Assembly: GCF_014467055.1 (NCBI RefSeq) | Contig: NZ_CP060696.1 | Coordinates: 2,790,001-2,854,000 of the forward strand | Direction: 5' to 3' | Source: Caproicibacterium amylolyticum | Lineage (GTDB): Bacteria > Bacillota > Clostridia > Oscillospirales > Acutalibacteraceae | DNA length: 64,000 bases | Part shown: positions 42,616 to 51,217 of the stretch, piece by piece | Numbering within the stretch: position 1 is the stretch's first letter | Layout of the letters: each line of letters opens with the position of its first letter | The notes under the pieces: model-generated | Database searches by the model: none | Seen by the model: only the letters and a program-made list of their open reading frames with translations | What the model was told of the DNA's origin: nothing | Program-made: the position numbers and the translations under genes

Positions 42616-43848
42616 TTATTTGCCGAGTTTCATCTTTTTCAGTGCGTGCACTTTCAGCGGCAGGCCAAACAGATTGATAAAGCCGTTTGCATCGCTCTGG
42701 TCGTACACTTCGTCTTCACTGAACGTTGCAATGTCCTCGTCATACAGGCTGTAAGGGCTGGTCACGCCTGCGTCGATGATATTGCCCTTATAAAGCTTCA
42801 GCTTAACGTCGCCGGTCACGGTTTCCTGTGTGCTGTCTACAAAAGCGGAAAGCGCTTCACGCAGCGGGGTAAACCATTTGCCGTCATACACCAGCTCCGC
42901 GAACTTGTCGCCGATGCCCTGCTTATAATGATAGGTGTCCTTATCCAGGCAGATTTCCTCCAGTTTGTTGTGCGCATGGTACAGGATGGTGCCGCCGGGG
43001 GTTTCATAAACGCCGCGGCTCTTCATGCCAACCAAACGGTTCTCAACAATATCCGCAAGGCCAATGCCGTTGTCGCCGCCCAGTTTGTTCAGCTGGCTGA
43101 GCAGATCGACTGCGCAGAGCTTCTGACCGTCCAAAGAAACTGCTACGCCCTTTTCAAAGTGAATGGTCACATAAGTTGCTTTGTCCGGTGCCTGCTCTGG
43201 GGAAACGCCAAGCTCCAGGAAGCCGGGCTTGTTGTACTGCGGTTCGTTTGCCGGGTCTTCCAGATCCAGGCCTTCATGGGAAAGATGCCACAGGTTCTTA
43301 TCCTTGCTGTAGTTGGTTTCGCGGGTAATCTTCAGCGGAATATTGTGTGCTTCCGCGTAGTCGATTTCCTCGTCACGGGACTTGATATCCCACTCACGCC
43401 AAGGAGCAATAATCGGCATATTCGGTGCAAAAGCCTTGATGCCCAGTTCAAAACGAACCTGGTCGTTGCCCTTGCCGGTGCAGCCGTGGCAGATTGCGTC
43501 AGCGCCTTCGGCCTGTGCAATTTCCACCAAACGCTTTGCAATCAGCGGACGTGCAAAGCTGGTGCCCAGCAGATATTTGTTTTCGTAAACAGCGTCCGCT
43601 TTCACCGTTTCCCAGATGTAGTCCTCAACAAACTGCTTTTTCAGGTCCGCAATGTACAGCTTACTGGCACCGGTTTTTTGTGCCTTTTCTTCAAGGCCGT
43701 CCAGTTCGCCGCTGCCCTGACCCACGTCAGCCGCCACAGCAATGACTTCGCAGTTGTTGTAGTTTTCCTTAAGCCATGGGATAATGATGGAAGTGTCCAG
43801 TCCGCCGGAGTAAGCCAGCACAACCTTTTTAATATTTTTTTTATCCAT
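42616..43848 (-). CDS. argG: Argininosuccinate synthase ArgG
   Basis: Joins citrulline and aspartate using ATP. 410 residues from the ATG preceded by GGAGG (11 bases away); a longer frame adds 16 residues without support. The ATP pyrophosphatase loop [13 protein letters not shown] is at the N-terminus; [17 protein letters not shown] and the C-terminal [20 protein letters not shown] are typical. It is the first gene of the arg run. argH, its usual partner, is absent from the window. Confidence 0.95.
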   Translation of the reverse strand: MDKKNIKKVVLAYSGGLDTSIIIPWLKENYNNCEVIAVAADVGQGSGELDGLEEKAQKTGASKLYIADLKKQFVEDYIWETVKADAVYENKYLLGTSFARPLIAKRLVEIAQAEGADAICHGCTGKGNDQVRFELGIKAFAPNMPIIAPWREWDIKSRDEEIDYAEAHNIPLKITRETNYSKDKNLWHLSHEGLDLEDPANEPQYNKPGFLELGVSPEQAPDKATYVTIHFEKGVAVSLDGQKLCAVDLLSQLNKLGGDNGIGLADIVENRLVGMKSRGVYETPGGTILYHAHNKLEEICLDKDTYHYKQGIGDKFAELVYDGKWFTPLREALSAFVDSTQETVTGDVKLKLYKGNIIDAGVTSPYSLYDEDIATFSEDEVYDQSDANGFINLFGLPLKVHALKKMKLGK

Positions 43849-43884
43849 ATCTGTTACAGCCTCCGTTTGTTTGATGATGCTTTT

Positions 43885-43912
43885 ATTATACTGCATATAC
43901 GTAAAAAATCAA
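43885..43912 (-). promoter_or_regulatory. Promoter of the arg operon
   Basis: On the minus strand a -35 TTGATT (43907-43912) lies 16 bases from a perfect -10 TATAAT (43885-43890), just upstream of argG. Confidence 0.75.
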
Positions 43913-43919
43913 GGGTTTT

Positions 43920-43935
43920 TGCATAATTATTCATA
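43920..43935 (-). promoter_or_regulatory. Candidate ARG box (ArgR/AhrC site)
   Basis: TATGAATAATTATGCA on the minus strand, eight bases upstream of the -35 of the argG promoter, fits the ArgR/AhrC half-site pair (TGAAT then ATGCA around an AT spacer). Its position suggests arginine-dependent control of the whole arg run. No argR gene is present in the window. Confidence 0.55.
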
Positions 43936-44091
43936 TTTGTGAATCAGTAATACTATTTTGCGATGTTTACTTCTTTTCATGCCTGTTTTGCACAAGATAT
44001 AATTCAAAAGCTCATTTACAGAGTCCCTGTTTTTCCTTGCATTCTTATGTTATACTGAAATTATAGAATCTTTATACACGGAGGTTACGCA

Positions 44092-44589
44092 ATGAAAGAA
44101 ATCACAGCAGAGTCTTTGTCTTTCGCACCATTCAACAAAATCGGAAAAGGCTGGATGCTTGTCAGCGCCGGCTCCCCGGAAAAATGCAGTACCCTGACTG
44201 CCTCATGGGGTGGTTTAGGCATTATGTGGGGTAAAAACGTTGCAGCCATTGGCATCCGCCCACAGCGCCATACGCTTTCTTTTTTGGATGCAAACGACAC
44301 CTACACGCTCAGCTTTTTTGACGAAACCTACCGCAGTGCGCTGAGCTACTGCGGCAGCCACTCCGGCGGAGAAAACGCAAAAATTGCAGAAGCTGGACTG
44401 ACATTGATTCCAAACGAAAGCGTCCCCATGTTTCAGGAGGCATCCCTGACACTGGTTTGCAAAAAACTCTACCGCCAGCCGATGGATCCAAAGTGCCTGC
44501 TGGACTCCTCCATTGACAGTCATTGCTACCCTGACAAAGACTATCATATCTTCTTTGTTGGCGAAATTTTAAAAGCATACGAAAAGTAA
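44092..44589 (+). CDS. Flavin reductase-like domain protein
   Basis: A 165-residue protein of the flavin reductase/FMN-binding split-barrel type. The start MKEITAESLSFAPFNKIGKG and the loop MLVSAGSPEKCSTLTASWGG, followed by PQRHTLSFLDANDTYTLSFF, are typical of this group in anaerobes, which reduces FMN or serves in redox reactions. GGAGG precedes the ATG. It is divergent from argG and monocistronic; repeat R2 lies just downstream. Confidence 0.85.
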   Translation: MKEITAESLSFAPFNKIGKGWMLVSAGSPEKCSTLTASWGGLGIMWGKNVAAIGIRPQRHTLSFLDANDTYTLSFFDETYRSALSYCGSHSGGENAKIAEAGLTLIPNESVPMFQEASLTLVCKKLYRQPMDPKCLLDSSIDSHCYPDKDYHIFFVGEILKAYEK

Positions 44590-44607
44590 GCGTGCACGTG
44601 TACACTA

Positions 44608-44690
44608 CTTTCCGACGCTTTCTTAGAAAGCGGCTAGGGGTGTGGGGGCAAAGCCCGTCACGGTCTTGCCCTTAGTATCATAAGAAGCAG
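44608..44690. repeat. Dispersed repeat R2 (left end and core)
   Basis: Starts with CTTTCCGACGCTTTCTTAGAAAG, nearly identical to the left end of R1, and continues with the core GGGGTGTGGGGGCAAAGCCCG. The right inverted end of R1 is not recognisable here, so this copy seems truncated or diverged. It lies directly after the flavin reductase stop. Confidence 0.6.
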
Positions 44691-44788
44691 GTCTGGGCTG
44701 CAAGCCCGGGTTAAAAGTTTAAGTTCTGCTCCCTTTTCAAGGCTCCATTGAATCCTTGAAAAAATTCCCATTCAAAACTCCACAAAAA

Positions 44789-44829
44789 AACGACGCTGCA
44801 GCATCTTATAGGGATTCTGCAGCGTCGTT
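44789..44829. terminator. Intrinsic terminator, 13-bp stem
   Basis: AACGACGCTGCAG / CTGCAGCGTCGTT around a 15-base loop, with T-rich flanks on both strands. It serves the minus-strand 96-aa gene and may also end the plus-strand flavin reductase transcript. Confidence 0.8.
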
Positions 44830-44846
44830 TTTATTTCGTTTACGCT

Positions 44847-45137
44847 TCACTTTTTCAAGTCCGACCAGCCTTTCCCGGCATTTGGCCGGTACGGCATATT
44901 CTTTGGTGTATCGCCGGTCTCAGAGGGAGTATCACCGGAATCCGATAAATAAACATAATCATCACGCTCAATTACCTGTGCTGACTGAGAGGAAGCATCA
45001 GGCCGGTAAACTGTTGAATGTGCAGGAATAACCGGGCTGCTTTGCGGCTGATTCAACAACAGCACACCGGTCAGCATCGCTAAAATCAGCATTCCCGCCG
45101 CCGGAAGCAGCACTTTTGTTTTAAAAACACGTTTCAT
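44847..45137 (-). CDS. Small exported/membrane-anchored protein, unknown
   Basis: A protein of 96 residues with an N-terminal signal or anchor (KTKVLLPAAGMLILAMLTGVLLL) and a hydrophilic tail rich in Ser, Thr, Asp and Pro (YLSDSGDTPSETGDTPKNMPY). No domain is recognised. It would face the outside of the cell. It is a single gene with its own terminator, downstream of hflX in position but not overlapping. Confidence 0.6.
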   Translation of the reverse strand: MKRVFKTKVLLPAAGMLILAMLTGVLLLNQPQSSPVIPAHSTVYRPDASSQSAQVIERDDYVYLSDSGDTPSETGDTPKNMPYRPNAGKGWSDLKK

Positions 45138-45213
45138 GCATCCCTCACCTCAGCCTGATTATAGCACTTCAATTTCCTTATTTCAACAGCTTATATAAAA
45201 TTTATATTTGCAG

Positions 45214-46479
45214 TCAATCTCCGCCCGCTGGAGTCTGTGGTTCCTCTATATACGGCGCAATGGTCTGAAACAGCGCCGGCCCGATAAACGCTTCCACCTG
45301 AAGCCCGCTCACGGTGTATTCCTCGCTTAAAAGCGTACCTTCCTGCCGAATACGTGCTGCCAGCGCTGTCTGTGTAAACGGCAGCAGCAGCTTCACGCGG
45401 TGCACGCATACCGGCAGTGCTTCTTCAATCGCCGCTAGCAGCTGTGGTATGCCCTCACCGGTTTTCGCGCTGATGCGGACACCGCCGCCAATTAGCGGCA
45501 GGCTGTCTAGTCCCGGCACTTTATCGCATTTATTCAGCACAGAAAGCACGGTTCCGGTGCATCCCAGTTCTTCCAGCAGCTTGCGGGTAACTTCAAGATG
45601 TACCTGTGCTTCTTTGCTGGAAGCATCGCAGACATTCAGCAGAATATCCGCGTTGGCCGCCTGCTCCAATGTAGAACGAAATGCCTGCACCAAATGGTGT
45701 GGCAAGCGGCGCACCAAACCGACTGTATCAATCAGCATCACAGAAAAACCGTTTGGCAGTTTCAGGGCTCGCGCTGTCGGGTCCAGCGTGGCAAACAGAC
45801 GGTCTTCTGCCAGCACGCCGGCATCCGTCAGCATATTCATCAGCGTACTTTTCCCTGCGTTGGTGTAGCCGACCAGCGCAACCGTAACCACACCGTCTTT
45901 TTTGCGGCGGCGGTCAATCTGCTCGCGGTGCTTTTCAACTTCATCCAGCTGCGCCTGCAGATTCTGAATGCGTGTGCGGATATGGCGGCGGTCGGTTTCC
46001 AGTTTGGTTTCTCCGGGACCGCGCGTACCAATGCCGCCGCCCAAACGGGAAAGTGCGGTTCCGCGCCCGGAAAGCCGCGGCAGCAGGTAGCGCAGCTGTG
46101 CCAGCTCCACCTGCAGTTTTCCCTCTTTGGAACGGGCATTTGCCGCAAAAATATCCAGAATCAGCATGGTGCGGTCCACCACCCGCGCACCAGCGGCCTC
46201 TTCCAGGTTGCGTATCTGGGTCGGAGTCAGCTCACGGTCGAAAATCAGCAGTTCAATGTCGTGCTCTGCACAGAATTCAGCAATTTCCTCTACCATACCG
46301 CTGCCCACACAGGTGGCCGTGTCCGGTGCCGGGCGCTTCTGGGTAATTGCGCCGAAAGGCTCTGCGCCCGCGCTCCGCACCAGCTCATAAAGCTCAGCCA
46401 GCGAAGCTTCGACATCGTATTCACCGGTGTCGCACTCAACCAGCAGCGCCCGGGGCAGCCGCTCTGTATTCTCGTACAT
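45214..46479 (-). CDS. hflX: GTPase HflX
   Basis: A ribosome-associated GTPase that splits stalled ribosomes under stress. 421 residues. The N-terminal HflX domain (ELYELVRSAGAEPFGAITQK; DRELTPTQIRNLEEAAGARV) leads to the RLGGGIGTRGPGETKLETDR linker. The GTPase has G1 VGYTNAGKST, G3 DTVGLVRRLPHHLV, and G4 NKCD. The C-terminal part is standard. It marks the left border of the phage-derived operon, 77 bases away. Confidence 0.95.
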   Translation of the reverse strand: MYENTERLPRALLVECDTGEYDVEASLAELYELVRSAGAEPFGAITQKRPAPDTATCVGSGMVEEIAEFCAEHDIELLIFDRELTPTQIRNLEEAAGARVVDRTMLILDIFAANARSKEGKLQVELAQLRYLLPRLSGRGTALSRLGGGIGTRGPGETKLETDRRHIRTRIQNLQAQLDEVEKHREQIDRRRKKDGVVTVALVGYTNAGKSTLMNMLTDAGVLAEDRLFATLDPTARALKLPNGFSVMLIDTVGLVRRLPHHLVQAFRSTLEQAANADILLNVCDASSKEAQVHLEVTRKLLEELGCTGTVLSVLNKCDKVPGLDSLPLIGGGVRISAKTGEGIPQLLAAIEEALPVCVHRVKLLLPFTQTALAARIRQEGTLLSEEYTVSGLQVEAFIGPALFQTIAPYIEEPQTPAGGD

Positions 46480-46556
46480 GTTTCATTCCCTCCGCCCATC
46501 AATTTTCTACTTTTTCCAACAGATTTCATTTTACTGCAAAACTGCCGTATTTGCAA

Positions 46557-47006
46557 TCAACGAAATGCAATGTAAGCATACACTTTGCCGTTTTCGTTCA
46601 GCATGGAATAAATGTCTGCGCTTACAGCCTCGTTTTTCACAGAAAAGCCTTGGTTCTGCATCAGGTACAGCGGCCCGCAGTAAAGGCCGTTGGCAGCTAT
46701 ACCACTGTAAAGGGCCAGGTTGCCGCTGCTGTCCTTCTGCACCATCTGGGCTTTAAACGGAAACACAAGCACTGCCTGCGGATTGAACCCCAGCGTAATT
46801 GTCTGCAGGCTGCTGCCGTTGCCGGTGTAGTTTCCATATACCAGCGGTGTTTGATCCGTCGGTGTTTTGTGCAAAGTGGTGTCGGCGATGTGCTTGCCGA
46901 AAAGGTCATCTATTGTTTGATTGTCACTGACAAAATCCTCACGCAGAGGATGGTCATCTGCCGTCCACAGATTTAGTCCATGTGCGGTCTGTTTACTTGC
47001 AGGCAT
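46557..47006 (-). CDS. Phage tail fibre-like protein
   Basis: A protein of 149 residues starting MPASKQTAHGLNLWTADDHP, from an ATG with GGAGGG eight bases upstream. The start LNLWTADDHPLREDFVSDNQ is the common N-terminal attachment segment of tail fibres of Clostridia prophages; the rest is a short beta-rich domain (NPQAVLVFPFKAQMVQ) ending in an aromatic tip. It is much shorter than real phage fibres. It is the last gene of the phage-derived operon. Confidence 0.7.
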   Translation of the reverse strand: MPASKQTAHGLNLWTADDHPLREDFVSDNQTIDDLFGKHIADTTLHKTPTDQTPLVYGNYTGNGSSLQTITLGFNPQAVLVFPFKAQMVQKDSSGNLALYSGIAANGLYCGPLYLMQNQGFSVKNEAVSADIYSMLNENGKVYAYIAFR

Positions 47007-47118
47007 CTTTTTTACCCTCCTGTATTTTGCCTGTTTCACAGCAAACTATCTGCAAAACGGGCCCGTTAAAAATTGGAATTTTTTAAAAACAGCACTGAAA
47101 AATATTTTTCGTCAGAAG

Positions 47119-47685
47119 CTAAAAAAGAACGACATCCTTTTCGGTTTCTGCCCATGTCTGTTCCTGTGCATCCCACTGTGCCCAAGAACGTGTTGCTGCG
47201 TCCAATCCCGCCCATGTGCCGTTTTTCCCACGCAGGTCAAGTGCCGCCTCCAACTGGGCGGGCAGCAGCCTGCGCAAAATTTTTTTTGCAAAGGTACAGT
47301 CCTGCGGCGGCTGTGCAGGGCAAAATAGTACCTGCGGCTGGTGAAAGCGCTCATAAAGCATGCGGCCAAGTCCCAGTGCCTCCGCCAGTGTCACAAAATC
47401 TGCACGGGTGCAGCGCCCCGGCCGAGCCTTTAAAAGCTGCAGTCCGGCAGCGCGGCTCCATTCACCTCCATCCGCAATACCTAAAGCCGCACATTTCCCC
47501 TCAAAGCCCCAGCTTTGTGCACTGCTAAAGTACGCCTCCCGCTCTGTTTCAAGTAACCCATCATATGCAAGATTCAGCACTTCTGCGCAGGCGAAAAGCT
47601 CCGCCGCCACAAGACTTCCGGGCTTTTTCAGGTTGTATATTCCAAGCGGCTCCATGTGCTGCAGCATACTTGCAAACGGCCGCAT
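47119..47685 (-). CDS. Phage tail protein I-like (XkdU/DUF2313)
   Basis: A protein of 188 residues with the DUF2313/YmfQ pattern: short N-terminal helix, EVLNLAYDGLLETEREAYFS, WGFEGKCAALGIADGGEWSR, and a C-terminal beta part. It joins the baseplate J protein to fibres in contractile tails. It follows the baseplate J gene with a one-base overlap, the usual J-I order. A 112-base gap separates it from the fibre gene. Confidence 0.78.
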   Translation of the reverse strand: MRPFASMLQHMEPLGIYNLKKPGSLVAAELFACAEVLNLAYDGLLETEREAYFSSAQSWGFEGKCAALGIADGGEWSRAAGLQLLKARPGRCTRADFVTLAEALGLGRMLYERFHQPQVLFCPAQPPQDCTFAKKILRRLLPAQLEAALDLRGKNGTWAGLDAATRSWAQWDAQEQTWAETEKDVVLF

Positions 47686-48740
47686 CAGCTCACCTCCAGA
47701 GTTGCCAGTGTAACCAATGTGTCCTCACTCGCCGTCGGAAAAGTCGTATTGGACAGCAATTTTACACTCTGCACCGCACCAGTGTTGTAAATCTGGGCAT
47801 ACAGCTGCGTTTCACAGAGCGTTTCACCCACCCGCAGCGAGGAAAAAGAGTTTTGCACTGCCTTCCGTACGGCCTGCTGTGCTACTGTTTTTAACTGACC
47901 TTCTTTTTCCTGAACCACGAATGATAATTTTAGGGGAACGATTTTTGCAGGATACACATGTACCTGTACATTCAGTTCACGCGCAGCCTCCAGCACCTTC
48001 TGAACTTGCTGCACGGTGCTGTCCGCCACCTGTGCTCCCACACCGGCAAGCCAAACCGTCACTTCTCCGGCAGCGGGTGTGGCTGTCTGCACACTTGCTG
48101 AGAAAACACCTTCCTGCTGCTCCGCAAGCTGCCGGTAAAACGCCGGATTTGCTCCGTTGTTCTGCTGGGTATCCTGCTGCAGCAGCCGTGCACGCAGCTG
48201 TTCGTCCGTTTCCGCATCCCTGCCACCGGTAAATGCCTGCGGATTTGTCACAGCGCTGACGAACGAATTTGCGGCAGTCAGCGCTGTAACTGCAGCCGCC
48301 AGTACGTTACCGACGGCACCCGCCGACACAGCCTGTGCCTGTACGGAAACAGTTTTGCCCGCTTCCACAGGCAGTTGGAGCTCCTCCAGCGTTTCCACCA
48401 GAACCGGATTCTCTCCGCCGGTCGTGCAGCGTGTTCCAGCGGGCAGCACGGCCTGCACAACACTTCCGCCCATTGCTGTAAATTGAACACTGCCTTTTGC
48501 GTGGGCGGCCTGTAAACGTCCCAGCCCCTGCTCCTGCGCCAGCTTGTCCAGTTGTTCACCCGCCGCCGTCTGCGGCAGCAGTGACTGCTTGAGCCACGCA
48601 AGATCAGTAAGCAGGCTGTAAATTTCACCCGCCAATACCCGAAAGCGTACCCCAGTATCCGAGGCTTCATCCGGCACAAATCCTGCCTGCTTCTCGTACG
48701 CGGTGTTCATTCGCTGCACCAATTCGTCATAAGAGATCAT
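47685..48740 (-). CDS. Baseplate assembly protein J (XkdT-like)
   Basis: A 351-residue baseplate wedge protein. MISYDELVQRMNTAYEKQAGFVPDEASDTG is the J signature start, with AWLKQSLLPQTAAGEQLDKLAQEQGL, TNPQAFTGGRDAETDEQLRARLL, and C-terminal EVTVWLAGVGAQVADSTVQQ. It forms the outer baseplate ring in contractile phages. It overlaps the gp25-like gene by four bases. Confidence 0.9.
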   Translation of the reverse strand: MISYDELVQRMNTAYEKQAGFVPDEASDTGVRFRVLAGEIYSLLTDLAWLKQSLLPQTAAGEQLDKLAQEQGLGRLQAAHAKGSVQFTAMGGSVVQAVLPAGTRCTTGGENPVLVETLEELQLPVEAGKTVSVQAQAVSAGAVGNVLAAAVTALTAANSFVSAVTNPQAFTGGRDAETDEQLRARLLQQDTQQNNGANPAFYRQLAEQQEGVFSASVQTATPAAGEVTVWLAGVGAQVADSTVQQVQKVLEAARELNVQVHVYPAKIVPLKLSFVVQEKEGQLKTVAQQAVRKAVQNSFSSLRVGETLCETQLYAQIYNTGAVQSVKLLSNTTFPTASEDTLVTLATLEVS

Positions 48741-49087
48741 TTGCTCACCCCACTCTCATCGTAGGGAACCAGTACATCAATCTCAGCTGCCCCGGCGGCC
48801 AGCTTCACCCGCACACCATTTTGTTCCGGTTGTGCCGCAACCACCTTCACCGAGGGCACCGGTGCCAGCGCTTCCTGTGCAAACTGCAGTGCCTGCTGGC
48901 CGGCACCCGCCGTGGCAGCGGAAAGCCCCGCCAGTCTGCTGCCAAAGGCGGGTGCATACACAAATGCTCCGCGCCGGGTACACAGCCGCATGGCGGCGCG
49001 CTGCAGTAATTCTTCTTCTCCGGAAATGGTTTCCAGCGCACCGCCCGGTGTGCATACAACATCGCCGTTTTTTAATTTCGTATCCAT
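48737..49087 (-). CDS. Baseplate protein W/gp25-like (XkdS-like)
   Basis: A protein of 116 residues: MDTKLKNGDVVCTPGGALETISG, then EEELLQRAAMRLCTRRGAFVYAPAFGSRL. This is the gp25-like core, with the conserved EEELLQ and the G-x-F segment. It connects the central hub to the wedges. Spacing to its neighbours is at most four bases. The position between the spike and J is the same as in PBSX. Confidence 0.82.
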   Translation of the reverse strand: MDTKLKNGDVVCTPGGALETISGEEELLQRAAMRLCTRRGAFVYAPAFGSRLAGLSAATAGAGQQALQFAQEALAPVPSVKVVAAQPEQNGVRVKLAAGAAEIDVLVPYDESGVSK

Positions 49088-49089
49088 CT

Positions 49090-49431
49090 CTAGTCCTCCT
49101 GCTTTACCGCTGGAAAGACCTGCCCGTTAATGACCACTTCACCGCTTGCTTTCAAGTAAACCTCCGCACCGCCCTGCGAAACAAGCTTTAACTCACCCGG
49201 CTGTAAAGCATCCGTACCGCAGACTGTACCTACACAAATTTCCCCGCTGTCTGTCTTCATCAGCACTGCCTGTGCACCCTGCGGTGCGCGCCACTGCACA
49301 CCCCACGGGCCACACTGCTTTACACTGTTGTATAGTGTCTGTGCCTGTACTTCTCCGTTTGCGGCCACACTGCCCACCTGTGCCGTGGCTTTTTTCCTTT
49401 CGGCACGCAGGAACTTATTCAATATCCACAT
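49090..49431 (-). CDS. Baseplate spike/gpV-like protein (XkdR position)
   Basis: A protein of 113 residues. Its centre GPWGVQWRAPQGAQAVLMKT and the C-terminal GGAEVYLKASGEVVINGQVF look like an OB-fold followed by a short beta-helix, the form of P2 gpV-type spikes, here very short. In PBSX this place is taken by XkdR. The identity as spike is therefore an inference from position and fold-like features. Confidence 0.6.
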   Translation of the reverse strand: MWILNKFLRAERKKATAQVGSVAANGEVQAQTLYNSVKQCGPWGVQWRAPQGAQAVLMKTDSGEICVGTVCGTDALQPGELKLVSQGGAEVYLKASGEVVINGQVFPAVKQED

Positions 49432-49434
49432 TCC

Positions 49435-50325
49435 TTATGATTCCTCCCCGTTTTCACAGCAAACCAGCCGGACTGTTTTTCCTTTGGCTGAAAGACTGTA
49501 CAAAATCTGCCGCACCCTCAGCTGAAGCGTTTCGCCGCGCAAATGCAGTACAGCAGGCTGACCAAGCTGCACCGGTAGCCAGCCGGAACACAGCACCGTG
49601 ATCAAGTTCACTTCCGCCTGTGCGGCGGAAAGCACCGATTTCGGACTTGCCCCCAGCCTGCGCCGCAGGATGCCTGTCTGTTGCATCGCCGCATCGGTCT
49701 GCTGCTTCTGCCAGTACCCGCCGGACTGTCCCCACACTTCCGAAAGACCGCGGTACAGATTCCAGCTCCGGCATACCTGCAAATACGGAAGTCCGCCGTT
49801 CCCCAACAACAGCGCTTCCCCAAGCACAGGCGGCTCTGCCGTTAAAATTCCGTTTTCCTCCCGCAGAGCACCACCCAAATAAGTCCTGCAAAAATCCGCC
49901 AGCACCTGCCACTCACTGATTCCTTTTTCAACCGTGTACGGCACCTCAAAAAGCTGCGTGCTGCCCCGGATTCCGTTAAAGCCGTAGGGTGCCGCATGAT
50001 TTTGCACCAACGCCGGCAAACTTGGCGTACGGTACAAAGACGGCAGTGCTTCGCTGTCCAGCAGCAGCGCGGCGCGGCTGCGTGCAGTTACCGTCAGCAG
50101 CCGCGCCGCACCGTCTGTTTCCTGCAGCGTATCCACCACACCGTCAAACCAAACACAGCCATATTCCTCCACGCGCAGAAACGCCGCGTGCGGGGTGCCG
50201 CGCTTTGCCGGGAAAACCGCTTTTAGCCCTGCTGCCGGCGCGTCCGTGTCTTTCTGAAGCGTAATCGAAACCGGTGCAGGCAGTTTCCAGCGCTGACCGC
50301 CGCAATCGTATAAAGTACAGTTCAC
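49435..50325 (-). CDS. Late control D/gp27-like hub protein (XkdQ-like)
   Basis: About 296 residues from a GTG that shares GTGA with the stop of the LysM gene; a longer frame begins at 50436 inside that gene and is unlikely. The segments SITLQKDTDAPAAGLKAVFP, LRVEEYGCVWFDGVVDTLQE and LRGETLQLRVRQILYSLSAK fit the hub protein D of contractile tails, which forms the trimer at the centre of the baseplate. Confidence 0.75.
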   Translation of the reverse strand: MNCTLYDCGGQRWKLPAPVSITLQKDTDAPAAGLKAVFPAKRGTPHAAFLRVEEYGCVWFDGVVDTLQETDGAARLLTVTARSRAALLLDSEALPSLYRTPSLPALVQNHAAPYGFNGIRGSTQLFEVPYTVEKGISEWQVLADFCRTYLGGALREENGILTAEPPVLGEALLLGNGGLPYLQVCRSWNLYRGLSEVWGQSGGYWQKQQTDAAMQQTGILRRRLGASPKSVLSAAQAEVNLITVLCSGWLPVQLGQPAVLHLRGETLQLRVRQILYSLSAKGKTVRLVCCENGEES

Positions 50326-50831
50326 GGCAACACCAGCTCCATCCCCGTTTCCAATTCGTTTGCCCAGCGGATTTTGCCCGGATTTGCCGCCAGCAGACTT
50401 TCCACCGAAACGCCCGCCGCAGCGGCCGCGCTCCAAAGGCAGTCGCCTTGCTGCACACGGTAAGTCCGCACTGCCGTCTGCGCCTTTCCGGTTTCATGAA
50501 ATGCAAACTGGTAAGCAATCCGGTCACTGCGTGGCGAACCGCTTAGCGTCAGTTCTGTAAAAACCGCTGTTATCGGCTCCCTGCCGGGCAAATATAAAAT
50601 TCCCGCACCCGCTTCCGCATAGCATCTGCAAAGCGCTGCCCACTGTTCAGCGGCTTCCGCCCCCAAAAGCACCCCGCTGCCGGTAATTTTTCTTCCGTGG
50701 CTGCCCAGTTCCTGAAGGATTTCTCCGTTTTCCGGCTGCTGAAATACCTGTGTGTACTTTTCATTTTCCATGCAGAGTGTATCCGGCAAACGCGGCCATG
50801 AAAATTCTTTGTAACCCATATAAAGCTGCAT
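50322..50831 (-). CDS. LysM-containing baseplate protein (XkdP-like)
   Basis: A protein of 169 residues. The N-terminal part (YMGYKEFSWPRLPDTLCMEN; GSHGRKITGSGVLLG) resembles the XkdP-type tube-baseplate adapter. The C-terminal LysM motif is YRVQQGDCLWSAAAAAGVSVESLLAANPGK, which binds peptidoglycan or baseplate. The ATG has GGAGGAGG seven bases upstream and overlaps the stop of the 31-aa gene (TGATG). In PBSX it follows the tape measure gene, which is missing here. Confidence 0.82.
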   Translation of the reverse strand: MQLYMGYKEFSWPRLPDTLCMENEKYTQVFQQPENGEILQELGSHGRKITGSGVLLGAEAAEQWAALCRCYAEAGAGILYLPGREPITAVFTELTLSGSPRSDRIAYQFAFHETGKAQTAVRTYRVQQGDCLWSAAAAAGVSVESLLAANPGKIRWANELETGMELVLP

Positions 50832-50926
50832 CAAGCATCCTCCTCCAGTGTTCTCGGATAGCGCAGGCTTTCCTGCTCCAACTGCCCGCTGAGTGCTTCC
50901 TGCGGTGTCTGCAGCGTTTCGTTCAT
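50831..50926 (-). CDS. 31-residue microgene replacing the tail region
   Basis: A tiny gene of 31 codons, starting MNETLQTPQEALSGQLEQES and ending EEDA. Its ATG has GGGAGGTG about seven bases upstream, and it is coupled to the LysM gene by a one-base stop/start overlap. It is predicted to be helical and acidic. No family is recognised. It occupies the position where sheath, tube, chaperone and tape measure genes are found in PBSX. It might be a remnant of a tail protein or a new short adapter. Confidence 0.55.
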   Translation of the reverse strand: MNETLQTPQEALSGQLEQESLRYPRTLEEDA

Positions 50927-50932
50927 ACACAC

Positions 50933-51217
50933 TCACCTCCCCCAGCCGTCCTGCTGTTCCAGCACCGCCCAGGTGTACAGCCGGTGCCCGCCCGCAAATA
51001 CGCCGTCACAGCGCAGTACTGTGTAAACGTGCCCCATGCACTCCACCGTGTCACCCACTTTGGGGCAAAAAGAATACGGTGCCGTACACAGATACCGATT
51101 GTCCTCCTGCACGCCCCGCTGCACCGGCCGCAGCAGCACAAAAGCCTGCTGCTCCCCGCAAACCGCCGCGCTTCCGTAATGCCCCAGCAGGTCTGCAATC
51201 AGCGCCGCCCGGCTCAT
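50933..51217 (-). CDS. Head-tail connector-like protein
   Basis: A protein of 94 residues beginning MSRAALIADLLGHYGSAAVC, with CMGHVYTVLRCDGVFAGGHR and a hydrophobic end WAVLEQQDGWG. Its size and place after the first connector gene fit head-completion proteins of the XkdH/I kind. No motif is decisive. It overlaps the upstream gene by four bases (ATGA). Confidence 0.5.
   Translation of the reverse strand: MSRAALIADLLGHYGSAAVCGEQQAFVLLRPVQRGVQEDNRYLCTAPYSFCPKVGDTVECMGHVYTVLRCDGVFAGGHRLYTWAVLEQQDGWGR

Noticed and set aside
42646..43926. A 426-codon plus-strand frame opposite argG
   Set aside because: argG on the minus strand has all catalytic motifs; the antisense frame is a by-product of its codon usage and has no family resemblance.
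50322..51217. A programmed frameshift for a tail tube chaperone, expected in this location in related phages
   Set aside because: No overlapping pair of frames with a slippery heptamer was found; only the 31-codon gene lies between connector and LysM genes.
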